DNA of 64,000 nt from Rhynchospora pubera (GCA_028095005.1 CM051462.1:81045846-81109845); one strand, 5' to 3'; positions 45,640-58,677 are shown, counted from the stretch's first letter. Made by a program: numbers and translations. The notes: generated by a model not told the origin, from the letters alone.

Positions 45640-46570
45640 ATGAATTATACTAAAAAGGACCACTAGAATGCCAAATGACACGAAAAATTAAATAACGTCA
45701 ACAAGTCAAAGTTATCCAGGATAGAACACATTAACCAGTCATCAGCAAAGGACATCTCTAATGCGCCATCTATCATCATCATCATCATCTACTTAAAATA
45801 AATGTGAATTGTCTTGTTTAAATACAAAACAAAATATATCTCTCGGTGGAATCAGGAATGATATCTGCAATATGGATATACAACTGTAGTTTTGTACAAT
45901 ATCAAGGCATTCACTTTTATTATTATTATTTTATATTATTTTTTCCTTCCGATTTGTTAAAAAAAAAAAAAACAGAGTGGCAAACCCATCATTTCCGTTA
46001 TCATGTTTGCGTCACGGGCTGACAGCCTTATCTAACTTCTCCCTTCTTTTTTTTTTTAAAAAAAAAATATACCCACATTCCTCTCATGCGTCTATCCATT
46101 GTTGTATTTTTTTAAATTCCTTTGTTTGGATTTTTGGGGCCAAAGCAGTAATAGTTTCAACTTTCAAGCCACAACAATAATCTATGGACATGAAGAAATG
46201 GAGATTGTTTGTTTACATAGCGTTTCGTTCTTATTTAAAAACATATTTCTGGAAAAGATGAATCAAAGATTCACAAATCTTTGAAACTTATAAGAAACAA
46301 TACGACTCATTAATATTTAATTAGTTCTCCCAATTGAAAATTGTATTCGATTAATAAAATCTGTTCTTCGAAATATTATTTGTTGAAAATGTACAGTCAT
46401 AATTTTTCACAATTATACTTTAAACACCCTGTAAATCTGTAATTGCACGGTTCATCTCTAAGCAGCCAACGTCAGCGATTTTTTACATTTTTGTGTCCCC
46501 ACCAATGAAAAAGAGTGGTCGACGCAGCGGCTCGCCTACCAAAACAATTTCCATACACCAAGCTCATATG
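45640..46570 (+). repeat. Segmental duplication, right copy, blocks 2-4
   Basis: Matches 18595-18947, 19975-20335 and 24290-24500 in order, without the intervening elements of the left copy. The (ATC)n run at 45770-45790 and poly-A/T runs are private to this copy. Confidence 0.85.
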
Positions 46571-46626
46571 CTTCTCACATACACCGGTAGTATTCATGGA
46601 GATGTAATATAAAGGGTTCATGTGAA

Positions 46627-47029
46627 GAGACAGGTTAAAATTAGTCGCGACTGACGGATGAGACCGTCAGCTCTGATTAAATTTTAATTTTTAAGATTTT
46701 AACAGTCGATTCAAATCTTTCAATGTCTTCTCCATATTAAAATCTCGTTGGAGACAAAATTTTATATTTTCTGAAATTTTTTAGTATTTATTTGGTATTT
46801 TATAAAATGCTTAATCTAAATAATTCTGGACCCTTCAATAACTATGATTTTTTAAAATCTCAAAAAAATAGTAAATAAAATCAGAAAAATGTAAAATTTG
46901 GCCTTCAATGAGATTTCAATATGGAGAACACATTGAACGATTCAGATTAGTTATTAGAACCTCAAAAGTTAAGATATAATCGTAGCTGACGAGTTCATCC
47001 GTCAGTCGTGGCTGATTTTAGCCTATCTC
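46627..47029. mobile_element. Foldback MITE d, Mutator-like duplication
   Basis: Ends GAGACAGGTTAAAATTAGTC and inverse of GAGATAGGCTAAAATCAGCC. The flank TTCATGTGAA occurs at 46617-46626 and 47030-47039, a 9-10-bp duplication as in Mutator-like elements. The interior holds the inverted core CTTCTCCATATTAAAATCTC / GAGATTTCAATATGGAGAAC shared with MITEs a-c. Confidence 0.82.
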
Positions 47030-47039
47030 TTCATGTGAA

Positions 47040-47894
47040 TCATGTCAGAAGATGCTATTATGTAATTTCTAAATTTTATTTAATATATTTTTTTAGATAA
47101 TTTTACTATTGCTCATATCCTTTCTCATGTTAAGTTGTCCTTGCTTGAGCACTCTATTATATTGTTTTCGGAAAAAATTAAATATATCTTATTATATATT
47201 TGTTTAAAGTATATGCATAGAGAATTAACAATAGTTTAAGGAGAATAAAGTATATCAGATACCTTATATAACTCACTTGATTTAGAAAGGTCATACGAGA
47301 TATATGGTGCAAAAATGTTGATATTCATATCGTACTTTAATATAAAAAAAATTAAGGATGGACACAAATTAGACCAAAAAGAAAAAGAAGAAAAATTAGA
47401 TGTCCAATTCAGAGACAAGTAAAAGAAAATTAGTCCAAATACAATGCCAAAAATACATTATTGGACTTTAATTTTTAATTTTTAAAGAACAAGCTAAAGT
47501 AAATGCCTGAGTTTGTCTCTACTTGGCTCCGTCCCTGTTTTTAGGTGGGATGAGTATATATTGTATTAAGGCAAGAACATGAATGGCAACATAATTAGTT
47601 TTCTTTTAATGAGAATTGGTTCCGTTTGTCTTATTTTGAGATACATTAGTAGAAGTGATTTTTTCCTTTTAATAAGTACTGTTATTTTTTTTGCTAATTA
47701 GAACATATTACGAACAAAAATATGTCTTTCTTGTATTTTTAAATACCGCTAATATTTCTAAATAGTAATTTCTAAAGATTAAAATACGAATTTAAATTAT
47801 TTAAATAAAAAAAATCGGTCCCTAATGTTGATGTCCTAATTTTGTACACCAAGCGCAAACAGCAGATTCCATTCAATTAGTGCGCCAACAGCCG
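47040..47894. other. AT-rich flank with a Tip100-like end
   Basis: 47040-47140 is related to 25865-25980. TTGGCTCCGTCCCTG at about 47524-47538 resembles the right end of Tip100-like hAT elements; no left partner is certain. No gene. Confidence 0.45.
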
Positions 47895-48245
47895 TCCTTT
47901 ATCATCCAAACGGCTATGCTGTCGGCATTTGAACCAAACTTACCCGCATAAATTTACAGATAAACACACGCAGCACCTTATTCAAATTAAGCCATCCAAC
48001 TGTTCCCACTTAATCAACGTAAAACCGTCGTAGACATTCCACGTTGTCTTTGTTTCTCGTGCACTCATCCCGCCAGCCCAACTTGCTCTCTTCCCAATCC
48101 ACTTACGATCAAATTTCGATCTCTTGAACTTCCTTCTTTATAAAACATCAACAAACGGGTCAGCATCAGTTTCAAATCAACCTGCTACATGGAACGCAAC
48201 ATGAATTTCGCAATAGTGAATTCGAAGCCAGGAGATAACTAGCAA
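47895..48245 (+). repeat. Segmental duplication, right copy, blocks 4b-5
   Basis: Matches 24510-24838 and 25405-25590 and runs continuously through the place where the left copy holds the ACACGA hAT element. It ends about 190 bp before the PLAC8 start codon, so it includes that gene's upstream region. Confidence 0.88.
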
Positions 48246-48434
48246 GAGGAAGGTTTACCAAATCAAAATCAATCAAAGAGGGAGCAATAAATAAAAAAAA
48301 GAGAAATAAAATAATCTGAGAGTATTGGATTCGCGCTGCTTCTTGGTTCATGCATTGAACCAATTTAACTAGTTACGCCTCTTCTCCTCCAGAAACGCAA
48401 CGCAAGAAGGAGAGAGAAGGGAAGAGAAGAGAAG

Positions 48435-50464
48435 ATGGCGGAGAGAGAAGGAGAGGCGGCGGTGGCGGTGATTGATTTCGACATGCTGTGCGCGGCCGTG
48501 GCGGCGGCGGCGCCGACCAAGGTGGCGGAGGAGCCCGACGAGAGGTGGGGCTTTGGTCACGTGCAGCGCATGTGGGAAGGAGAGTTGCTTGCGGATTATC
48601 TTGACGACCGTCGGATTGCCATGGAAGCCACCTGGTATTGTTTTTGAATTTTCGAGCTTTCTCATTCATGTTTTGTTTGGTTTCACTGGAAGCTTTTCGT
48701 TTTGGGTTTTTTGTATATTACCCCCTTCAAATTTGGTATGTTTTGTTTTTGTTCGTTTGGAAGTTATTACATGGGACCGTTGGCAGCGTGTTTGTGTGAT
48801 ACAAATTTGAATTCTATGTTTAGATTAAAATCCGGTTGTTTCTTTGTTACTTTTCCATTTTAGTTTCATGTTGCTCCTTCTATTCTTGTCTAATTACTGA
48901 AAAGTACCAAAATCTAGATAGAAACTTAATTGCACGATTATAAAGTTGCAAATTATGGATAAATATGGGAGGTATCAAAAGTTGGATAGAAGGCCTTTAC
49001 AAATGCACAAAAATGAGAATTGAGTTTACCAAATTTGCTGAAAACTTAACCTTTTGATCATGGTACCAAAACAGGTGCTTCGCAGTTACCTGTTTCGTAG
49101 GAAAAAATTTAGAAGCGCTAAGCATATGCAAAACAGAACACTGAGCTTACTACATTTGGTCATGTTGTCAATTCCAGCTCTGCTTTTCTATTTAGAATTA
49201 ATTTTTTTTTGTTCTGTTGGTTTATGTTACTGCAGTTGTCCATGTTATAGCTTTGGGAAGAACATGCAAAGGGCTAATTTAGGTTCTTGCTTTCTTCAGG
49301 TGATCATCTCAATAATATAATAAGAAGATATAATAAATAGGTTATATTTCAAACCTCATTTTCATCATAGTCATCCATATGCCATGTGGATAGGTAATAT
49401 AAAATTAACATGATATTAGAAAAGTGCAATAATGTTTAACCATTTGACTTTTATTTGCTAGATCATGTGCTTATCAATTGTCATTATTGCTTATTACTGT
49501 ATGACATTCTCCCAGGAAGTGATGTTTCTCATAATACTATTCTTCAAGCTATTTATGTCTTTACAAATAACCAGAAATTTCAAAGAAAAATCATGAAATT
49601 TATATTCACCAATCATTGTGTTATATGACTTGTATAGTGACCATTTTTTTTAAAGTCTCCAACAAATTTTTGCAGTAACAATTGGTATTCTTCTCAATTA
49701 CTTATTAATTAGAGCTTTATTTCACTATCTCTTTTATTAATTAACTTTTTCTTTGTAATTAGGGAGCTATTTATTTGATATTGAGACTCTTGGCATTAAT
49801 AAGCCTAGTAGCATTCTTTCTCACAAAAAATAATGCGTATGTATACTTTGGAGTTGGTTCGGCTCTTTTGGTTGGAGTTTACTTGGGTTATTTTCGTACC
49901 AGGATCAGACGACAATTCAACATCAGAGTAAGTTTTGTTCCAAGCTCTCAGTTAATTCACTTTTTTGGCTTCGAAGTTGCCAAACCTGTACCAGTTGAAT
50001 TTATAGGATTTCTGTTCTTTTAATCTATTCAAAGCTCCGACAAATGATTTATCACACTTCTAAACAGATAATTCCTTGATTGTAGGGAAATAATAGCTGG
50101 ATAGATGATTGTGCCAGCCATCTTGTGCTTCCTTGTTGCACATTATCCCAGGTACATAATCACACTTTTGGATATGTTGAACTTCTGTTGTAATTTTCAT
50201 ATGTTTGGAAATGAATTTAACATATGTTATTGAACTGACCAGGAATCAAGAACACTAGAAATGAACAATGTACAATGTGGCGTTTGGCATGGGAGAGGTG
50301 AAACAACATGTTTAGTCGGTAACAGTAGAATCGAGGGAATTACAGATCTCCCAAAATTATTACCTGTAAAGTCTCCTGAGCTCTGTAGTATGGATCGGAA
50401 AGTGAACAGTGGTGACCAGTTACTGGGTCCACATGTCAGTCAGTTGGGTCCTTTAGACCCTTAG
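48435..50464 (+). CDS. PLAC8-family cysteine-rich membrane protein
   Basis: Exons 48435-48634, 49236-49299, 49763-49927, 50086-50151, 50243-50464, all GT-AG with matching phases, 238 residues. The N-terminus MAEREGEAAVAVIDFDMLCA and RMWEGELLADYLDDRRIAME fits the long plant PLAC8 subgroup. The cysteine motif CCPCYSFGKN spans the exon 1/2 junction (about residue 67). Two hydrophobic segments follow (LILRLLALISLVAFFL; VYFGVGSALLVGVYLGYF), then WIDDCASH, LPCCTLSQESRTLEMNN and VWHGRGE. The family includes cell-number regulators and cadmium-resistance proteins, which act at membranes in growth control or metal transport; the exact role here cannot be told. Exon 1 is much more GC-rich than the rest of the window. 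The gene looks intact and lies just beyond the duplicated flank. Confidence 0.93.
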
Positions 50465-53065
50465 GTACAACACTGCAGAATGTAACATAATGCATGAAAT
50501 TAGCACGATCCATTTATTTAAATTGTATCATAAGAAAATTATCTTCTGGTTTGCAATTCAATTTGATTGTCTGCCTGTCTCTCTCATACCTATTTTTATT
50601 TATTTCATGAACATCTCAGAGTTGCTCGGTCACGCCAATATTATATGGAGGCTGTTATCAAAGAAGCAGGAATCCTGCAGTTATCTGTGTTTAAATATTA
50701 AATTTAAATACACAAACGGATCCTGCGTTGGCATATTATTGATAGTTGAAATAATACATCAGTCAAAATGATGGCTTTTGGGAATTTTTTATGAATTAAA
50801 AAATTATATATAATGTGCTTCAATGTGATTCTGTGAACTCCATATAATGTGTTAAACTGCTGGAAGGAGTTGGTTATGCAATTAAGACTTGTTTGGTAGA
50901 GGATTAAAGGTAGAGTAAGTTATTTAATTCACTTTTACTCCAAACATAATTTAAATTTGATGGAGTAGTGTGGAGTAGAAAGAAGTAAATTATTCTACCA
51001 TTTGGTAGAATAAAGTTACTCCACATAGTCACATGGATCAAGAGATTGTTATCATTATTTAGTTACTCTTACTCTATATTTACTCCATTTTTACATACCA
51101 ACACATGATATAAAATTAGAGGAATAAAGTTGATTAACTATTTAATCCTCCTTAGACTACTGCACAATTTACTCCTCAAATAGCAACAGTTCAACACGGT
51201 CTAGAAACAGGAAAACTGTATATGAATGGGAAAGTTTAAAGTTCAAAAGGGGTACAACTTTAAAAGGGGACGAAAGCAGGGAATCACAAGATGACGTGCC
51301 CAAGTAAAACCAACTAGCTTCTAGTAAAATTGCTGCTGTGAAAATAATACATAATTCTCGCCAATGCAACAAGTAAAACGTTATAAAATATATTCACGGT
51401 ATTTAATTGAAAATTTTGAGATTGTTATTAGTTGCAATTAATATTAAATTTAGTTTTATAATTATAACACATACTTTTTCTGTTATCAAGTACTTTTAAT
51501 GCATCGTCAAACGTTATTTAAAAACTGAAGATAAGCTTAAAGTGAGGGTATATATTTCTCCAACCGTCATATGTATGATTTTCTTTTAAACATTTTAGAT
51601 TGATTTAATGTCATCCTAATTAATAGTCACATAATTATAATGTTTAATGATCAGGATTTCAAATATAGCACTTGATATTAGTAGTCATTGGGACTTCGCA
51701 AAACTGAAGCTTGCCTTCCAAAAGCTAAAGAAATTGAAGCGATATTCTCAGTATCTAGTTTCGTACTAATGATCTTTAATTATGTTATACTCTTGTCTTT
51801 TAATTAATTATTTTTTTTAATAAAGGTTTAACTATCACTGTTACCGTTGGTTTCTTCCTAGTGTGTATTATATATACAAAGTTTGTTCCACGAGACTGAA
51901 TATATTATAAAAAATATCAAATAAGATAACTTCTATAGAAATTCTTGAATCCAACAAAACTTTAAATAATACTTTTTCGAAATACTAAGACATCTATGAT
52001 TATTAAAGAAAAAAGATTGCGCATTATTTTCACAAAAGTACAAATTATAATTGAGTTGGTTTAAGAATTATATTGCATCTTAGATATATATATCTTGCTT
52101 ATGTCATATTTCAAATCTGAAGAAAGAAACCTGACATGAACATCTTAACAATACAAAGAGGAGAGAGAAATAAAAATTAAATTATCTTAAAGTATAAATA
52201 ACATGGTATGGCTAAAACATTATGAAACTTTTTTTATAGGTCGTATTTGTTGGCAGGACGACATTACTGCTACATGCAAAGGACTATATGTGTTTCGTCT
52301 ACGTACATGATTAAATAAAAAATTGAATTAAATACTGTTTGACAGTGACGTTGATTCCTCCAGATAACTTAAATCTATATCAGGCAAAGTCCATATAATT
52401 ATCCTTTTTTTTTCTTTTCTTTTGATCCCCAAAAATATAATATTGCTCGTATACTCAACTACATTATAAGTACCTAATTGTAACCACCGTAGACGTCCAA
52501 GAAAGACGCACTTTTCCAATTGTAATTTAAAAATGAAAAGCAATCAGCAGCACCTTAATAACGTTATTTTGCGCCGTAATGAAGGAGCTTTTTTTTTTCT
52601 TTAAAGTTAAAATAAGACAGTTGTACGGATGTATTGACAATTTTTCACCAAATTCTCATGCACATTGTGTTTTCTTTATGGAGCCTGAAAGAATATTTAA
52701 CAAAAAGCTTTGTCGACAAAAACTGCTTAACTAAATGTTGTTTTGTTGCATATATAAAGCAAGGTGATTACTTGTACATTTTCAAACAAAAAGAAAAAAG
52801 ATGTTTACTTTTTCGTTTCAGCTTCCTTGCAGTTGTTTGTGATCTCAAATCTCAACTAACTCGCTGAAACTCAAACCTAAGTTTAAAAAATTTGACCGTC
52901 AAATCCAAATCCAACCACCGCATCTTCAAAAGTCAATGAGTCAAAATAAGAACAAAATATTTAGCCTTTAAATTTAATTAATCGATGCAAAGGTTCAACT
53001 TAGTTTCGTTGTAATAGCCTAATGGGCCTTGGGCCGAGACCATTGGGTTATTTGATTTAAATGGG
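50465..53065. other. AT-rich intergenic region
   Basis: No gene recognised. 50888-51160 contains GGATTAAAGG / CCTCCTTAG-type ends and repeated 'tactcca' words that may be a MITE, but no duplication is evident. The rest shows no clear structure. Confidence 0.45.
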
Positions 53066-53074
53066 TTCCATCTA

Positions 53075-54530
53075 CCGAAAAATTTTAAAATAGTATTAAA
53101 TTAATATAATATATAAAAAATAATATCAATATAATAATATTTTTTTAAATAGTATCACGTCGGAATCTCAGATTCCGAACGTAAGATCGGATTCCTGGAT
53201 TCCGATCTTAGATTTTTAATTTTTTTATATATATATTTATTTATTTATTTATTTTATTAATTAGTTAAATAATTAGAAAAATAGATAATATATTGTAAAA
53301 ATATTGAAAAAATATGAAAAAAATCATGAATAATTAAATTAAATTTTATATGTAATTTAGTATTTTTTGGGGAAATTAAATTTGTTTTCATTTTAATTTA
53401 TTTATTCAATTAAAATATAAATTTTTATAACTTATTTAATTAAATGAATTGTACCATTTAGAAAGGATTATAAATTTTAAGAATTTGCAGGGATACAAAG
53501 GCATAATCCTTTCAGAATGTTCAAAGTTTTATTAATCATTTCTGCATTTGCAGGGATACAAAGACATAATTTGAACATTAAAACTTTAAACACGCTTAAC
53601 TTTTGATAGGAAGGTCCGTTTGGGGCGATCGAGCACAATCCAGAAAGCTGGCGACGAGATCTTTACATGTTACTGGGCTGAAACCCCGTAACGACCATTT
53701 TCGAAGCCAAAAAACGCTCTCTGGACCTCCAAAATCCACTTTGAAAGTTTGCAAACCTAAAAACCACTCTAAATTACTAAAAATGTTTTTAAAATTATAA
53801 ATTAATCATTAAAAGGAGAAATGCAGTAAATCAAGTGAATTTAGTCTTTCTTCTCCGTCTCAGTAAAATATCAATCTCGTGTGATTCCTTGATCATGAGA
53901 TTCGATATGATTGTTTAATATATAATATAAAAATAATATATATACAGAGGACGACATCCGGGACGCATATCAAATCGTTGTTTAAATTAATTAAAAATTT
54001 ATACTTAATTATTCATTTTTTAATTAAATAAATTAATTAAATTTATATTTAATTAAATAAATTAATTAAAAGGAAAATAAATTTAATTTTCCAAAAAAAT
54101 ACTAAATTACATATAAAATTTTGTTTGATTATTCCTGATTTTTTTATATTTTTTCAATATTTTTAGAATATATTATCTATTTTTCTAATTAATTAACTAA
54201 TTAATAAACTAATAAAAGGAAAAAAAAATTTCCCAAAAAATACTAAATTACATATAAAATTTAGTTTAATTATTCCTGATTTTTTTCATATTTTTTCAAT
54301 ATTTTTACAATATATTATCTATTTTTCTAATTATTTAACTAATTAATAAATTAAATAAATAAATAAATAATATATAAAAAAAATTAAAAAGCTAAGATCG
54401 GAATCCAGAAATCCGATCTTGCGTTCGAAATCCCGGATTCCGATCTCGTGATACTATTTAAAAAAAATTATTATATTGATATTATTTTTAATATATTATA
54501 TTAATTTAGTATTATTTTTTAAAATTTCGG
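53075..54530. mobile_element. Second Mutator-like element, long TIRs, non-coding
   Basis: Begins CCGAAAAATTTTAAAA and ends with the inverse of CCGAAATTTTAAAAAAT, flanked by TTCCATCTA on both sides (53066-53074 and 54531-54539), a perfect 9-bp duplication. The TIRs are about 385 bp and carry inverse words such as GATCGGATTCCTGGATTCCG / CGGAATCCAGAAATCCGATC. Its terminal CCGAAA matches the PMD-carrying element. A tandem duplication of about 135 bp lies near 54105-54370. The middle (53490-53780) holds a GC-richer segment of unknown origin. No transposase. Confidence 0.88.
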
Positions 54531-54539
54531 TTCCATCTA

Positions 54540-54761
54540 ATACGAACATCGGGGCTGCCTTCGGCCCTAGCCCAGTAAGAGGGCCTAAGGGGTAAGGAGG
54601 CCTTAGCTAGGGGGGGGGGGGGGGTGTTTGGGGTCGGGGCCTTAGGTGGCATCGGCCTGGGTAGGTGGGGTGTGGGGTCGAGGCTTGGTGGGCCCAGGGA
54701 GGGGGCTTGGGGGATTGGGGGATTGGGGAGCCACACCCTCGTGGGTGAGGTCAGATCCTTA
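54540..54761. other. G-rich tract
   Basis: 54580-54735 is G-rich on the plus strand, including a run of about 15 G at 54610 and many GGGG groups, in an otherwise AT-rich region. No gene; it could form G-quadruplexes. Confidence 0.6.
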
Positions 54762-54924
54762 GTTGTTTTGATCGTATGGGAATAAATGGAATAACTTATT
54801 TTTAAACGTAAATTTATTATAAATAATCTAAATTTTTCACAAAGTTACACAATTTTCAATATTTTCCGTTTATATTGTTTAGGAATAAAAAAAATAGCTT
54901 CTTCCTAAACAATCCAAACGAAAC
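54762..54924. mobile_element. Tourist-like MITE, diverged
   Basis: GTTGTTTTGAT at the left and ATCCAAACGAAACC at the right, TTA on both sides. AAATTTATTATAAATAATCT and CACAAAGTTACACA mark the family. Confidence 0.6.
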
Positions 54925-55201
54925 CTTAAATAAATTGAGGATTAAATAATTATATCCAATTTTGCCTTCCACAAAATTGAGGACTAAATGGTAAACACGA
55001 TAGCATCGTTCGAACTTAAAGTTCTTTGTGTTTTGATATCGTACTAATAGTGTCATATAATATAATTTGATTGTAGTGCAATATCATCACTTCAATGGTT
55101 TCGACGAAGGTGAGATTGCAGCTGCCCTTTTGTTTGATTCAAAATGCTCCCAACTTGAAAATAGCTCTCCTTGGAGGTTTGTTCCTTAACCTTATATTAT
55201 C

Positions 55202-55640
55202 ATGGGCGGAGTCATTAGGGGTGTCAATGGGGCTTGGCACCCCTAAGATTTTAAAACACTATGGAGAGGTTTTGTATTATATACTAAATTTTATTAATAT
55301 ATAACATATTGCATCCTAATAAAGAGTTCAAATACAATCTAATTAAGTTTATTATTTATTCAAACTAGTTTAATTATAAATTTTCTTTAAGAGCAAATTT
55401 AGAAGACAAAAAATTACAAACAAAACATTGCTCAAATATGAAAATTTTGCTTATTATTTTTGGAAGAAAAAATTTCTTTATTTATTTGATATAATTCATG
55501 TTAAGAAAATTACTACTATAAAATAATGCAATATTATTTTTTTTTGTCAATTTTTTTAGATTTTTAAACTTTCAAACTATAGTATGCTTAAGTAAAAAAT
55601 TTTGGCACCCTAAGTCGAAATTCTGGCTCCACCCCCGATT
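55202..55640. mobile_element. Tip100-like hAT non-autonomous element
   Basis: ATGGGCGGAGTCATTAGGGG at the left and the inverse of ATCGGGGGTGGAGCCAGAAT at the right. CTTGGCACCCCTAAG / GGCACCCTAAG lie subterminally in the two arms. The target duplication is not clear. Confidence 0.55.
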
Positions 55641-57054
55641 GTGCTGCTATAAAATGAGGCGATTGATTACATTGTACTGCTATAAAATGAGCCATAACAA
55701 TGCAGATTAAATGCTTAAAAAGTGTCACCATGATATTGTTCCGAGAAAACGAATTAATGAATGAATCACTAAAAGTTAGGAATCTGTTACAGGATTATCT
55801 GTTTAATTTGACGTGCATCCTTTTTGGGTGTAAGAAAGCTTGGTCCAATCTAAAATTATGTCTTCTCATACGCTTTGATTGATCACCAATGAATTTAAAT
55901 GGTGAAGAGCTCCTAAAGAATTACAATAATTTGATTTGGACACTCATTACTCCAATTATCTATGTATTTCAGAAAGAGGTTTAAAGAAAAGAAATATAGA
56001 ATTAATCGCTTAAAATAAATTTCCGTATGGCAATCCCGGCCCAATTTGACCTTCCACCTTAATGCAACCACGGAACCACCAACACAAATAATTATTATAT
56101 TTTATAGTATTTTCCTTCTCTCTCCATGTATACTACAGAACACTGAATGTATTTATTTATTTTTTTTTAAAGGGAACACTGAATGATTTTTAGCAGTGAC
56201 ATTTGAATTATGCCTAGTAACTTAAACTTACATGTCATGAACAAAATGAAACAGTAGTAAAACTGGTAAGTCATGCTTCCTGCACTAACCCTTTTCCAAA
56301 CATGGCTCTTTCAGCCAAACTAATTTCTCTTATGAGTTTAACTTGAACACTACACAATTTGAAGATGTTTATATCTCGAAGTCGTGAATTGGATCATATA
56401 AACTGCCGTCGAAATGGCGACAACAATTCGAGTGTCAGCAATATATTGCCTCTTGTTGTGAGGATAGGCGACTGGAGTTGCTCTACATGGTCGTCTCTGA
56501 AACACTTAATTTCAACACAGCTTTTTTCTGGGACTATGAGTAAGTTTTCAAAAGATGAGGTCACTAATCAATTCGTTAGTTATATCTAAATATCTAATAA
56601 TTAATTGCACGCAGCTCCCTGTTTTGCCAAATTGATGGCCATATATAATTCTGTAAAGAAGAGAAATATCCAGATTATTCTTGTGGTGTCCTCCAATAAT
56701 TTTGTAAGACCATTTGTGCAATTAGATTTTATTTTACAAATTGTATATGTATGTCAGAAAACATATAGATGCCTTTAATAGTTGTGTTTGTACAGACGTA
56801 TCAATGAGTAATGAAAAAGTACTGGTGCTTTATTATCTCAAAGGCAATATATAGTTTTAGGGGCCTAAAGCAAATTAGACATCTAATCAATTATTGCATA
56901 AGCATAGCTATTAGTATGTTGATAATTAGAATTTTCGATTGAACCCCAGCAATCCCCACAGGCATAAAGAGCTTACCTTTTATTAATGACCGGCGCAAAA
57001 ATCACATAATAGTATACTAAAACAGGAATATTTCTTTGCTGCCCGACCTTCTTG
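55641..57054. other. Intergenic, no gene supported
   Basis: A 76-codon frame at 56359-56589 (WSCSTWSSLKHL) has no recognisable family and no supporting context. The rest is AT-rich. Confidence 0.4.
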
Positions 57055-57560
57055 TAAAGTTGTAAATAATTGTAATACTTCTGTTTAGTTTATTTTATTT
57101 AGTTTTGGATATTCTGAAATTTATTTCGATTTTGATCTCCCAGTTCTCTCACGGGAAAAATACTTCGACTTTCCAATTTGGATTATATACACATATCAAA
57201 CCAAATTCATCAAGTAAATTACTAAGTTCCAAGAAACGGATAATGGTAAAATAAATAATAAAATAAAAAATCAAAGAACTTGAGAGAGATGGTGCTATTT
57301 AAAAAAAAAAAGAAGGAAATATCCCGCCAATGTGGGGACTTGTTCTTTTTATTTTAGTTTGGTATTTTTTAAATTTATTTCGTTTTTTTCAACACTAGTT
57401 TCTTTCATCATGGGCATAATACTTCCAACTTTTCCAATTTACTTTATGTACGCATAGCAAACCCAAATTAGTTGGAACAAATTACTCAGTTCTAAGCCAG
57501 AGAATAGGGATAAACAAAATGAAATCAAAATAAAATAATTTGAGAGAGATGGCGTTAATA
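57055..57560 (+). repeat. Two-copy tandem duplication of about 240 bp
   Basis: 57055-57300 and 57335-57560 share TTGAGAGAGATGG, AATTACT-AGTTC, AAAATACTTC-type words and ATTTCGTTTT in order, with about 75-80% agreement by eye. A G run (57561-57574) follows the second copy. Confidence 0.65.
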
Positions 57561-57894
57561 GGGGGGGGGGGGGGAAGAAAATATAGCTAGGTGCACATAT
57601 CATGCACCATCAACATTATCATTGTGGTTTAGATTATTTTATTGCAAAGTGTAATTGACTTCCACTCCATGCCTCCAAGTTTCCTTGAAAGGCAATTAGC
57701 CGGCGTCAAGCAACATTTATAAATGGAGATTCGCTTAAATTGAATCATGTTGTGGGATAAATAAAAATGTATTCAGCAATCTCCGGATAAGTACATTACG
57801 CATGCATGCGGCTTCTTTTAGCAATGTCATTGTCATGTACATTTTGTTAAAAATAGGAAAGAAATATATTTTATTAAACTACGCGAAATTTTGG

Positions 57895-58455
57895 CTTCTG
57901 TAACGGTTAATAAAAGGTATCTGTAACGGTACACGAAACGTTACTGTAGCCCCCGTTACAGAATGTCTAATAACCGTTACAGATCTATAACGGTTATTAG
58001 AAAATAACCGTTACAGTAGCCCCTCTTCTGTAACGGTTATTATCTAATAACCGTTATAGTATTATGCAAGGGAAATCTGGTACAGCTTTTTGGAGAACAT
58101 GTGTAACGGTTATTCTCTAATAACCGTTACAGAAGATTGGCTTCTGTAACGGTTATTAGAGAATAACCGTTACACATGTTCTGTGGATGGAACCATTTGG
58201 AGAACATATAACGGTTATTAGATAATAACCGTTACAGAAACCAATCTTCTGTAACGGTTATTAGAGAATAACCGTTACAGATAATGTTTATAATAAAAAA
58301 AAATTGAAATTATAATATTCTGTAACGGTTATTCCTTAATAACCGTTACAGAAGGTCCTTTTTTTTGTTTCGTTTTTTTGATTGGCTAGCCCAATTTGCT
58401 AGCCGAATTGGTACCAAATTGGTACCCAATTTACATTAGATAACACATGCAGCAT
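57895..58455. repeat. Palindromic TGTAACGGTTA array, left, plus shared leader
   Basis: At least eight hairpins of the form TCTGTAACGGTTATT / AATAACCGTTACAGA with 2-5-bp loops. The last 330 bp, including GGCTAGCCCAATTTGCTAGC and tandem GGTACC words (58381-58440), is repeated almost identically at 61110-61440, upstream of the second gene. Confidence 0.92.
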
Positions 58456-58677
58456 ACTGTTACAATCCAGTACTCCAAGAGATTCTTATCTGAACACTCA
58501 TTAAAGCACGCAACTCTTCATATGATTAACAATTCAAAATTAAAGCACGCAACTCTTCATATTTTCAGTTTCAAACTCATTTGTAATATAAATGACCAAA
58601 CTGTAGAACCCCACGCCTTTTCAGTTTCAAACTAATTTCTCACTTCTCCCTCCTATCTCTCTACTCAAAAACCAACC

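Noticed and set aside
56359..56589. 76-codon frame with WSCSTWSSLKHL
   Set aside because: No recognisable family, no neighbours, and normal AT-rich surroundings; chance frame cannot be excluded.
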